NCBI GenBank assembly: GCA_021904315.1
Contig: CM038911.1
Coordinates: 8,343,390-8,407,389, forward strand
DNA: 64,000 bases
Source of the DNA: Sphagnum magellanicum
Taxonomy: Eukaryota; Streptophyta; Sphagnopsida; Sphagnales; Sphagnaceae
Reading direction: 5' to 3'
Position 1 is the first letter of the stretch. Each line of letters opens with the position of its first letter. Shown here in pieces: positions 49,301 to 61,065 of this stretch. A program made the position numbers and the translations under genes. The notes under the pieces are model-generated. The model did no database searches. It was not told the origin of the DNA and worked only from the letters and a program-made list of their open reading frames with translations.

Positions 49301-52000
49301 ATAGTATATACATAGGTGGGGAACACAAGGCCATGTGATGCAAGTTAATAGTAAAAATCACAATTTAAAAAGATTAATTATTTATAATCAAATTAAATTG
49401 GGTCCACCTTTCCTTAAATTTTAGTGTGGTGATTCCTAGTGGTACCACCAAAGAATGGGTTTGTTTGAAAGTCATCTTATGATAAGGATATCATTGTCAT
49501 ACATGGCAAGAAAAAAACTTCATGTATAGTTTTGAAATAATACAAGTTGTTTCCATCTTGATTATTTTTCATAAGGCCTTGTGAATATATGATTTTATTC
49601 CATGCTTTTGTAGCTTGTTTAAACCATATAAAGCCACATGTAATTTGCATACATGGTTCTCATAGCTTGGTTGAACGACTTTTCAAGTTGTTGGGCAAAT
49701 ACATCTTTGGTAAATTCATCATTCATGAAGTTTGTCTTGATGTCCATGTGATTGACTTTCCATCCTTTGTTTCCAATTAGGGAAATGATAATTTTCATGG
49801 TTGTCCATTTGGCAACTAAAGAATTCTTTTTTCAAATGTTAACCCATAATTCCATTCAAAACCTTTTTCTATGCTAACCATGAGCTTTGAATTTTGGTTG
49901 GTTATATGATGTTTGTTTGACTTGTAAACCAATTTATATTAATGTCTACCTAGGGGATAGACCATTTAGTAGATATAGGTGTCTATCTAAGGGGTAAAAT
50001 AACAAGAAACCACATGTTGTTTTTGTGAAAATAGGAGATTTTTCAATTCATGGCTTTTATTGACTACGGATTTTTTGTTGGCTTCTTAGAAGGTTAATTC
50101 ATATGTGGGTTTGTCCATGTTATAAACATGATCTTTGAGTGTATTGGGTTTGAATTTAATCCTCGTTGATATGCATAAAGGGTTAGTAGTTATGTTTTCT
50201 AATGGTAAAAGGTTTGTAATGTTTGGAATTTTAGTGTTATAATGTTTGTATCCCTAGGCTTAAGATGTTGATTAGGAGATTCGAGGTATTGGTCAAAGTT
50301 CTAACCTAAATTATATTACCCATGTATATCCATTTTTTGGGGGTGAAATCATTAATGAATGTTATAAGTAATAATTAACTCCAACTAATTTCAACTTAAA
50401 AGGTCTATAAATTTTGTTTTGGATTAAGTTTAGAGTTTTTTTGATCTTTTGGTATTAAGCTTAGGATTTTTTTCCTTGTCTATTTTCCTTTTACGCACAT
50501 TTTATAAATGTAATCCATGTTGGAAGCTTAGGTATTCTTAGGGCATTTTCCTTTTGAATGAAAGCATAAAGATTGTTGAGGTTTAGGCTTAGGTGCCCAA
50601 GTGTCCTATGCTAAAGTAATGTTTTAAGAACAATTTTTATTGGCCTAGTTGATAAATCCCTAATAAAAAAGTTCACTTGAGATAAATTCAAGGTTTCTAC
50701 CTCAAATTTGTAAAGAGCTTTTCCTTTCAATTTTTTTCCCCTTAGGAACAATAATTTATCAAAATTTCCTTTTTTGATTAAGTACATGGAAAAAAGAAAA
50801 TTTGTCACATAACTAATATCTACTCTAGCTCTTGTAAATAGATTTTTTTAATGTAAGGATGAATAAAACAATTTTTTATGAACTATATTTATCCACTATT
50901 GAATTTTGCTAAAATAGGCCCCTCACCTTCAATCTATGAATATCTCCTTTTAAAGTAGTGATTAAATAATTTCCTCTAGTTTGATTAAAGGATATTAGTA
51001 GATTTATTCACCGGTCACATGTTTGGTAGTTTTAAAATTAAAAAAATGGATGGTCAAGTCTTTATTCCACATTTGTCAAATGAGAATCTAATCATGTAAT
51101 GCTTATGATGTTTTTTTCCACAATTAGTTTCTACTTTTGCATCAACTTCAAAGTTGGCTTGTGATTCAATATAGTTGGCATGATGTCTATTCAACATGGT
51201 ATGAAGTTTACATCATCAAGATCATGAATCTTGCCTACAAATTTTCGAGCTTCACATTCTTGCTCTAAATGACCTCTTGTTTATAATAATGGCAATTTCA
51301 TTCGTTTGTTTGATTTCATTTTGAGTTGGTTGGCGATTCCCTTTGAATTATCTTCTTGGTTTTAAATGTTGTTGATTCCTTAGCCTTTGGTTGGTCTTTA
51401 AGTAAAACACCTTTGATTTTTCTAGCTTGAATTGAATATCTTTACCTTGAGTATCCCATAGTGAAATTTGGATTGTTGGGACACTTTCTATTGACATAGA
51501 GAGCTTATTCATTTTCCTTTCAATCAAATGTAATCTAAAGCTTTTCATTGAGTAGTTTAGACTTTATTTTCAAACTAAGTAAAGTTTCTAGGTACTTGTG
51601 AATTTTCTTACCAAAACCTTGTATTATTTAAAAAAAGAGTTTAAGACCATCAAAATGATAATCTCATTAGGAATTTCAAAGTCGATTTGATGTAGTTGGT
51701 GTTGCAATTCTCTAATGTCTCTGAAATAAATATTTATGCCATTATCTTTTTCCTTCTTCATGAAGACAAAAAAATTTAGTTTAAGTTTAACTTTCTTGTT
51801 CCATTATTATTTTCATACTTATCATCTAAATATTGTTAACATTTGTAAAGGTTAATAAATTTCATTATAAAAAGGAATGACATTTTTGACTAATAGGTTA
51901 ATATCATTAAATTTTTTTTTGATGGTTTGGGTGAATTCATGGTTGTGTGGCACACTTTTGTGACATTGTTTTTGTTTTTGTAATACCCATCTTGTTTCAA
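49300..52000 (-). mobile_element. Decayed Ty1/copia retrotransposon
   Basis: Minus-strand order fits copia. UBN2-like gag lies at about 51900-51350 (LQHQLHQIDFEIPNEIIIL; later KMNKLSMSIE). A zinc-knuckle remnant is near 51250. The GAG pre-integrase box HRTLGHLSLNLNNLYAF is near 50600, with the usual preceding Trp turned to a stop (TAG). Reverse transcriptase follows at about 49790-49330 with NHMDIKTNFMNDEFTKDVF and downstream MYANYMWLYMV. Stops and frameshifts are frequent. LTRs were not identified, and the limits are approximate. Confidence 0.65.
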
Positions 52001-53300
52001 TGTCTTTTAACATATAATGTCAACATATAACTTTAAATTTGTCAATTGAGATTTAATTTTAAATTAACAACTTGATAACAAAAACATATGTGTCATTATT
52101 TTTTGATAAAATTTAAATATACCCATTTTTTGTAATGTATTCTTAAAATCCAAAAATATGAACTAGTCAATTAATTAGAATAATAGAAATTTGAAAAGTT
52201 CATAATGATTTTCAATCAAATCCCATATAATGACTTAGTATGTGGTGTAACATGAAATAATAAATGTTCATGTGTAATCTTTCCTTGTAATTAAAATTAA
52301 CTAGGGATTTTTTAATGGTCAAAATTGTGTCAAATTTTCATAAGTCCCTATTGTCCTTTATCCTTGATTTTGTATTTTGTATTTTCACAAGTACATATTC
52401 TTGAAATCTCTACTTGAGTTCCTATTGATATGGGTTTTAAAAAATTTATTACCCACCACATCACTTAATTGATGGTACTACATTACATTATCAATTTAAC
52501 ATTGTAGAATACATTTAATATGGGGATTTTTTGGACTTTTAAAACTCAATCATGCATTCACCCTTTTCTTTTTCTATTGTTGAAAAGTTAATAGGACGTG
52601 ACCACATATTCTCAAAGACCTTTATGAAGCATGTTCATAATCCTCAATGACTGGACTTCATATTTAACCTGCTTTATAGACGAGCAATTTCCACCATGTT
52701 AATGTCAATGTTTAAACTCTTATTCTATTTGGGAGGAGAATGATTTTGAGCTCCCATGGTCTACTTGAAATTGATTGTGTCCTCAATATTTCTTCTTGTG
52801 TTAGCCATAGCCTCCTTTTGTTGTTGATTAATGTTGAATTCCTAATCTCCTTTGAAAGGTTTTTTAATTCACTAGCTTGTACAAATGGATAGGAAAGAAA
52901 TCCTTTTCTAAGACTAATAAATGCAAAAAGAAAGAACCAACTTTGGTACCATGCAAAAACATGACTCACCAAAGAATGATCTTTTACTAAAGATATGCTC
53001 AACAAAGGTAAGAGCCTTTGGTTAAATACACAATACAAAGGCTAAAGTAATGAGTGCATTAATTAACGTAAAAAGGTTTGAGAAGGTTTAGTGTAATTAG
53101 CCTAAGAAAGTTTAAACCCTATTGAATAAAATAAGCCTAATGAATGTAATGAATGTAATGAATGAATGAACAAACCTTGAAAGGGATGAAAGAAAATTTT
53201 CCAACATTCTCGGCACCCTATCAGGAGAGTAGTTCCTTTCAGTAGAATAGTTGATTTCTGTACATATTTTTAAAGAGTTACCTCAACTTTAACAACTAGT

Positions 53301-53448
53301 CATTACAAAATGTGGGTGCAGTTCACTAGTTTTTGTTCATTATAGAGTGAATTCACTATTTTTCAACTAGTCCCCATTTATTAAGATTAGCAAATTCACT
53401 CAAAATCTAATGAAATCACTTGATGTATAGGGACACCTTTTGTTATAA
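53301..53448 (-). repeat. 150-bp dispersed repeat, copy B
   Basis: Inverted relative to 12005-12156. On the minus strand it reads ataacaaaaggtgtccctat, catcaagtgatttcattaga, and ends with agtgaactgcacccacattt. Roughly 80 percent identical to copy A by eye. Confidence 0.75.
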
Positions 53449-55680
53449 TATCTAACATTCAAGCAAAAATCTAAGAATAAGAGTAACAAAACAACCCGGA
53501 TGCAAAAAGTGATGAAAAAGTCCTTCCCCTAATGTAGTGTAAGGCCACTTTGCCTCAAAATGGAATTGATTGTTAGTGAGAATAAAAACAGAAACAGAAG
53601 CAGAAGTACACAAACTGATTTACCAGATTCGATGCTATTAGCAACTCTGACAAACTTCTGATCAAGAGCTATAGGATGAATCTCTTTTGCAATTTGTGTC
53701 AGATGATTCAGAGTTGATAGCTGAACAAAAAATCCCTTCTCTTCCCTTTTCCAATCATAATCTCATCAGGTACATATATTCTAACAACTATTGCCCTCAA
53801 CTGTTGTGTGTGTGTTGTGTTACGTATTTGTGGAAAGGTTGGGACATTACATATAGTAAAAAGGAAGAATGAAGCTTCCCCTGAATTCGGACGGACAATA
53901 GCTACGGACAGTAGCTAAATATAGCGAGGACGTTGTGAAGCTTCCCCTCAATCCGGACGGACAGTAGCTAAATATAGCGAGACTTGCAGATGCTAGCAGT
54001 TTAGCTTCTTGGGGAGGGAGGAAAAGGTGTAGCAAAAGAGCAGGCACGCTCTTGAAGGGAATGGAGCAGCAGTTTAATGGCAGTAAAGGTGAAGCACCCG
54101 GGCTTATAATAATTGCAGCTCCAACCACCCAGGCCCTGTGTTTCTCTAGGCGACAGGACGAGGACGGTATGGGATTAAAGTGAGATGCTATGGAGAATAT
54201 GTTGGGGAATACATTGGGAACTTGGGCAACATATTGGGAACCCATTGAGAACTTAAAGGGAACACATTGGGAACGAGAGAAAAATGAAAAAAAAAATCCT
54301 TCTAGCTCCCAGCAAAGCCTTGGGTGAGCACCTAATAGCAATTTAATTCAGTTTCCATGGCCACAAGGCATTTCACTCCTTCAAAATGGTCCATTCTGTG
54401 AAGCAGAAGGCCCCATGCCAGATTTTGCTGGACTCCACAGAGGGGTGTAACCCCAAGGTAAGTGGGTAACTGAAGCACCTAGGTGGCATCCTAGGTGGCA
54501 CACACCTGTGCATTAGGCACGGGGTTTACACTCGTACTCTTAAAAGCATAACAAGGCTGGTTGGTCAATAAAATGCACCAGAAGATACACCACATGGGTG
54601 TGGTGTGATGATGATGTACTCCATAATAGCAAGAACCACATGTATGGATATCAGTGCATCTATCACATGGAATTATTGAGTACACGCTGCACACCAACAT
54701 GGGAATTTTTTTTGGTCATATTAGTGAGAGATGATGCATAGTGATGGTAGTATAATTAGAGTCATAGAATCTATTGTCCACAACGCAAGTGTTTGCAACA
54801 CCTAAATGTTATAACTTATTTCATGTGTACCTCAGAGACCAGGACCCCACCCACTGTCACAAAAGCAACCACCAAGGAGTGGAATCACCAGTCTTGGGTT
54901 TGATCTAACACCTGACCTACAGCTAGCAAGAACACGGGTCACATACACACACACACACACACACACAAGATCAGCATTGACATCAACTTCTGTAAATACT
55001 GTCCTTAAAAAAAAAGATAATATAGTATGGCCCCGCAAATCTCACCAGATCTAACCACATATTGAGACATAAAAATGCAGGAACTGGGAGGTTAAATGAG
55101 GCCTGAGCATCAAGACTTCTTTGTGACATGTTCTGATTTGCTCAGGGCACAATAATATCCCTTGACAACAAAAACATGGTCTAATTCCAGAGCTGGAACT
55201 GCAATTTTCTATTTGATGTAAACACAAAAGCATTTCAATGTGGCACAAACCTGCCTCCTGAGAATTAACCCCACATGGCATGCATAAAATTCTTTTGAAT
55301 GAATGCAGGTAGTTTTCTTTGACTTGAAAAGGACATGCTCAGAATCAATAGTCTATCCCAATGGTCTTGCCTGCCTAAACAATCCTAACTTTTGTTAAAA
55401 CTTTTACCAAGCATGAACAATCAATCCTATTGCTTCCAGAGTTGATTGTGGCATCAGTCAACCATGTCAACAAATGTTTGTGTATTGGGCAGCTGGTCCA
55501 TCCTTCTTTGTGTTTGAGTTGATAGTAGCCGCCAAAAAAGTTGTCAAACAAGGGATTTTTGCCTGTGTTAGTCCCTTCCCATCTCTGCAGCTCTGCAGCT
55601 CATACAATTGGAGCTTTTCTCTACATGAACCCTGCCTTACCTAGGAGCTCCAGAATTGCATTATCCTGAAAAGATGAGGC
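53449..55680. other. Intergenic DNA with short repeats, no gene seen
   Basis: Holds a 66-bp direct duplication (gaagcttcccct… at 53871 and 53937, with ggacggaca and gtagctaaatatagcgag), clustered ttgggaac repeats at about 54200-54275, and (AC)n at about 54945-54966. ORFs such as 53847-54341 (-) are low-complexity by-products. Confidence 0.6.
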
Positions 55681-57235
55681 AAATCTGACTGATTCAGCCC
55701 AATCTGACTAGCATTTTCCTCTCTTAGTTGTGCACCTTGATGGCCCACCACATAGCAGCAGCCACCCTGGCAGCCAAATCTCCAATTCCTTCTAAATTTG
55801 GAATCCCTTGAAGTAAGCCATACAAGATACCACCAGCATAGGCATCACCAGCCTCATGTGTATCAATTGGAACACAAGGAGCAGGTGGGGTATAAACAAT
55901 TTCTCCTTCCCAATGCAAAGTATGAACCCGAAGCTCCTTCTGTTACTGAGACAAAGTGGGCAATACTTGCTAAGGTGATTTGTTGCATGCTCTGGGCTCA
56001 TGCCATCATCAAACCCGCAAAGAACCCGTGCCTCATCACTATTGGTAAACAAAATATTTGCACTCTTACACATTACATCCATGTGAGAGAGACAAGGACA
56101 GGTCTTTAGATACCTTCATTTTTGTTGTGCAAATACTCTCTGTGAAATGAAAAACTGAAACAATTGTTGAGCTTCTCCAGAAACTGTAACGTGCAACCAA
56201 TGTCACTAGTCTATAGACTCTAGGCAAGTACATGTAATAAGGTTTGGCTGCCACATTGTCAAGCTGGTGCACACTCCACTTCAGTCACAAATCACACAGT
56301 ATACATTTGAGCACACCTAGTCACTAAGATGGATTCACTTCAGGAAAATGTTCATTACCAAAATTGAAGATGGTGTCGCTTGACACAATCACTGGCAGTG
56401 AGAGTAACCAACACTTCTTGGTGACATGCAACCTCACAAGCTTGTGCTATCGCCTTGATTGTTTGAGGAATTTCTCAAAGATAGCCCTCCACTACTGGGA
56501 CTCTACTGTTGCCTATGACACTGGCCAGGTTTGCGTCAAAGTGCACAACTGATGACATTCCCTGAAAAAAATGCACATTTACTCTCTAAGACCATGCTTG
56601 GCAACACACTATTCACTTCTCCCCTCCTACTTGTGCCTCCAAACCCAAAATGGGACAAACCACTTATAGATAGTGTAAGTAGAATAACTGTAGAATGCAG
56701 GTTCTGGTTGGATGAGGGATAGTTCGGGAGCATCACCTGGTAGGAGAACATTGTGTGCTGGGCATCAGGTCTGGTTAACACAATGATACTGCTAGTAGTA
56801 CCAGATCAACAATAGGCTGTGACAAGAACTCCATGTTTGATTGTTGCAGTTCCTTTCTGCAAGAGATGAACATAACAGTGGAATTTCATGACAATGAAAT
56901 AGGAAATCATTAAATTTACTGGCACCACTGACAAAGTGCTTCAAGTATTTCCTGATCCTTTGACTTCTAATGTGATAGTACCCTGCAAAAATAACATTGC
57001 ATTAAAATCTTACAACTGGGGAAAGGGATCATCAGAAGAAAATCACCTGTAGAAATCACCCAAGTCATCACCTCCAGCACTACTAGTCATTGCAACATTT
57101 TTAGATGAGTTGTGGCAGGTAACAACCCCTAATTTAACTAGGGCAACAAGACTTGTGTTGGACAATAATCCTCCAGCAGCAAGCTTGTAGCTGTAGCCAT
57201 CAAGTGCCTGCAACACAATTCCCCTTTCCACATGG
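55640..57235 (-). pseudogene. pfkB-family carbohydrate kinase pseudogene
   Basis: Segments in order on the minus strand match a plant pfkB sugar/nucleoside kinase. They are: LQALDGYSYKLAAGGLLSNT with LVALVKLG and NVAMTSSAGGDDLGDFYR (57043-57235); GTTSSIIVLTRPDAQHTMFS (about 56730-56800); VVEGYL*EIPQTIKAIAQAC (56354-56503); ANILFTNSDEARVLCGF (to 56082); then, frame-shifted twice near 55918-55960, SVTEGASGSYFAL and EIVYTPPAPCVPIDTHEAGD (55724-55918). A third shift near 55750 recovers VGHQGAQLREEN. There is a stop TGA at 56475-56477. The anion-hole motif GAGD has become EAGD (Gly to Glu, codon at 55853-55855). Intron-like gaps remain between segments, so it is a decayed gene copy rather than a processed one. 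Confidence 0.85.
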
Positions 57236-57598
57236 TTGACAAATTTTCTAGAGCCTTTTTTCTAGACTTAATTTCTCTAGCAAGTTGTCGCCTAAAGAAG
57301 TCACCCTGCAAAAATCCTCCCCCTTCCCCTGCCAACACAAATTTCTCATCACAAGTTGTGGAGTGCTGTGGTCTTGGGTTCAACATTCTGCCGAAACATT
57401 GATGTGAAAGCTCAATAGAGCATGAAGAAGAAGAAGAAATGTGTGACAAGCTTTGGTTAGCCTGCCTGCCTGCTGCTGCTGCCAACAACATAGGAATGGA
57501 AGAAAGAGACTCACCATCACTTGGCCAAGTCCCACTACATCCCAGCAATCTGACACAACTTTCATAGGAATAATACCTCATTAGAATGTAAACTCTTA

Positions 57599-59965
57599 AT
57601 GAAATTTTGTCAAATTTGTAAATCAAATGATCATAATACTGATCATTGCCTGAGTAAGGTAATAAGTGGGAGTTGTCCTTCAAGAGAAATTGTACCAGTA
57701 CATGTAGTGCAAGTAGAAGTATCGGTTGTTCAAGAGCAAAAACAATTACAGAATTATAATGTGCCAAATAATCAAAATCAATATAATGATCAACAATATA
57801 ATGCAAGACCAAATGAACAAAATTGGCATAATAATAATCAACCAAATTGAGTAATAGATATAATCAATGAGGCTATAATTAGAACATTAGATTTTGGCAG
57901 AATGGTATATGGTGTTTTTATTGTTGTAAGGAAGGGCATGCCAAGAATGATTATCAGGTGTGGAAGAAAGTTATGGAGGAAGAAGAGAAGAATTTCAAAC
58001 CGAAGGTTGGACTTAATGTGGTGATGATTGAGTGGGGCTAACCAGTAGTGGATGTTTTTGTGATTACAAGAGGTTAGAAAGCTAGGATGCCAAAGGCCGA
58101 TTTGTTGACTAAAGAACCTCAAGAGAAGGAGGTTTGTCCTTGCAAAGGATGTTGAACCAAATTGGAGAAGGAGAAATTAGTTCATAAGGATGTAGTTAAT
58201 GAACTATGGAGAATTCAAGAAGTGGAAAACAAACCACTGGAAATGTGTATGGATGTTCCCCTTGATTAGAATTGACCAAGCCAATTACTTAGTTAAAAGG
58301 GTTGAACAAAGAAAAGATATTACAATTAACACAATGAGTCAATTTGATGAAAGATGACAAGAGGTTAGCTAAAAGTGGCCAAGGAGAGTGATGTGCATGT
58401 CAAGCTAATAGGAGGAGCTAACATGTTGACACAAAAATATGTGTCAACCAAAGAACTCAATTTATTGAAAAGGAATAGTGAGTTGGTGGTACTAGTGGCA
58501 AATCAACAATGAGTAGAAACATGGCATTAACTAGTGAAGTGAGTGAGAAGGACATGAAGATAGACAAGAGAAAATTGAATTGTTTGAGAAGAGGCATGCA
58601 AGTAGAGTGATGTGTATTGCCTCAAGAGGCCAATGTTGAACAAATGGAGAAGAATGGTGGTGAGTTATTAGAGTTTATGATGAACTCAAAGATAGAAATG
58701 AAATTAGGGCACTTATTAAAAATTTGTCCTTAGTTCAGAGAAATGAATACAAAATCATTCATGAAAATGGAAGAAGTTCAGATTGTTAATGTGTGCAAAA
58801 TCATAACAATGACAATAAAGAATTTTGATGAAGTTATGTTAATTGTTCAAGTTCGTGTTGGAAAGTTTGTAGTACATCAAGGATGTATTATTGAATGGTG
58901 GATCCAATGTGAGATATCATTTCTGAAAGTTCGAAGAAGCTTGGATTGAGAAAGCCCAAGCTAATTCCTTTTGTAGTGAAAATGGTTGACTAGAAGAAGG
59001 TGCAACTAGGTTGGGTCGATAAGGAACTTGAAAATTGATATGGTTGGCTGGTACAAAATTTTTATTATAATGTTGAATATGGAGAATGGAGTAGAAAATT
59101 ATTCAATGCTTTTGGGAAGGCCTTGATTGAAACAAGCCAAGACATATCACAGTTGGGTTGATAATACTCTTACCATCATTTCAAAAGAAAGAATAGTAAT
59201 TGTGAATACAATTTAAAAAATTCCATTAAGACCATCAGAAAGATTGAAATATGTTCATGATGGTTATGACTAGGAAAAAAGATTGTTAGAAGAAGAAGAG
59301 GAGGAGCAATTCTATAATGCGGTGCTTGAGTTGTGACATGTAGGAAAATTGGCACCTAAGGAGTTTCCTTGTCTAAGAGAGATTGATTGTGGCATGTTCT
59401 AGCCAAAAGAAAAACTTGAATACCCAATTTATTTTTATAAACATCAACCTGGAAAAGTCTTGATATTGGATGAGGCTATTGACATATAGTCAAAAATAAG
59501 AAAATTGCAAGATGGGTGATCACGACTGAGAAATAGTTGAAAAAACTTAACTTAGAAAGTGAAAAGGTTCCAAACAGCTACTTATTAATGCAGTCTTACC
59601 AATACCTTTTCAAACACAAATCAAAGAATTGTTGGTTGATTATTGTGATGCTTTTGCTTGGAGTTTCAAAGATGTGAAAGGAATACCCAAAGAAATTTGT
59701 GAACACAAAATTGAGTTGATGATTGATGCCTAACCAATTAAACAAAGACAATATAAAATAAACTCAAACTATGCATTAAAAGGGAAAGAAGATTTGGATA
59801 AATTATTTGTATTGGATTCATTTATCTCATTGAGACTACAAAATGGTTGTCTCCCTTGTTAATTGTACCTAAGAAAAATAAAAAATTATAAATATGTGTA
59901 GTCTATCATAAATTGAATGCACAAACCAAAAAGGATCCATTCACTTTACCCTGGGGAGAGAAACA
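57599..59965 (+). mobile_element. Decayed Ty3/gypsy retrotransposon fragment (gag knuckle to RT start)
   Basis: Plus-strand order: a CCHC zinc knuckle CQICKSNDHNTDHC (57608-57649) followed by a Gln/Asn-rich segment; a linker with DVFVITRG (about 58047-58075); an aspartic-protease-like region with degenerate NLKIDMVGW and SMLLGRP (58850-59170); and the start of reverse transcriptase with TTKWLSPLLIVPKKNKKL (59835-59890). It is riddled with stops and breaks off near 59965. LTRs were not found. It lies directly beside the 5' end of the pfkB pseudogene. Confidence 0.75.
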
Positions 59966-59969
59966 TTAA

Positions 59970-61060
59970 TCATATCATGTCATTTTTTTTCTTTTATTCA
60001 TTGTCAATAACCAATTGGATCTTTATCTTTATTGTCGTACTTTTGAGCAGTGGCATTTGAAATTGCACATTTTGTAAACACGAAAAATCTGCTGTGCAAA
60101 AGTCAGTAAGCTAACCTTGACAAAGTATTGACTTGGAATGGTGTTTACTTGTGCGAGGTTGGTCAATACTGGTGTGGGGTATACGCAAACCAGCTAGTAA
60201 GGAGATGTGACATACTATCTCCAATACTTGTAAACAACTCTCTTTTTATTTCTCTGTGTATTTTGAGGGATCTCACCCAGCAGAAGAACCCCCAAGGCAT
60301 TTTGCTGGAGGAGCTCCCCCAATTTTATATGTTCCCACATTCCTATGGAAATATTTCTTTTTTATGGAACATGAAAAAAGCCAGGAAATAAAAAGAGAGT
60401 TGTTTATGTGAGGGGAGGTTCCAACACTCTTGCATTTCCTGAGGTTTGGGAACACCCATGCTCATGATCAAGAAAGCCAAAACCAGGGTAAAACTTCAAC
60501 TTTTTAATCCAGAGAAAAACAAAGACTATCAAACCACTTAGTATAGCAACTTCTCTATCGCAACTTTCCCACAGACTTTGTCAGCTCCCTACAGTGGGTG
60601 TAAGCTAGGGTACAACTAAAGCCTTCAATAGACTTTCTATACCATATCACCACAAGAAAATATGATGAAACATACACCCAACACCAGTATTGACCTTCTT
60701 GCCCACACATCTAAGCATCTTATGTATAAGTTCCAAAGCTTCAACCTCAAATCATGCACCTGTGGCTCAGTATGCACACTATTTCACAACAATCATGGAT
60801 TTGTGGTACAGGAGATGATGTATAAAAAATTTAGGGATGTAGAGTTTGCTGTCTTACTGCATTCAAACAACAAGAAATGATCTAAGTTTTGTCTAAGTTA
60901 AAAAAACAAAAGTTAATGGGGAAACTGGTTTGGACAGTAACAATAGACATTAGGATTGTGTCAAACTTGATGGGTCATATGTTTTTGCCCATCATGTCCA
61001 GCACACTGTTGTCCATCTCTCCCAAAAACATGCCAAAGAAAACTCAGAAAAGTCCTAACC
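59970..61060. other. Intergenic stretch, no gene seen
   Basis: ORFs at 60128-60391 (+), 60273-60455 (-) and 60662-60880 (+) carry no recognisable motif. The right end runs into the 3' flank of the PMT-like gene. Confidence 0.55.
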
Positions 61061-61065
61061 CATTT

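Noticed and set aside
53847..54341. 164-codon minus-strand ORF
   Set aside because: Low-complexity, overlaps short direct repeats, no recognisable domain or splice context.
57138..57845. 235-codon minus-strand ORF
   Set aside because: Composite: its C-terminal end is the wrong frame of the pfkB pseudogene and its N-terminal end is the antisense of the gypsy gag segment.
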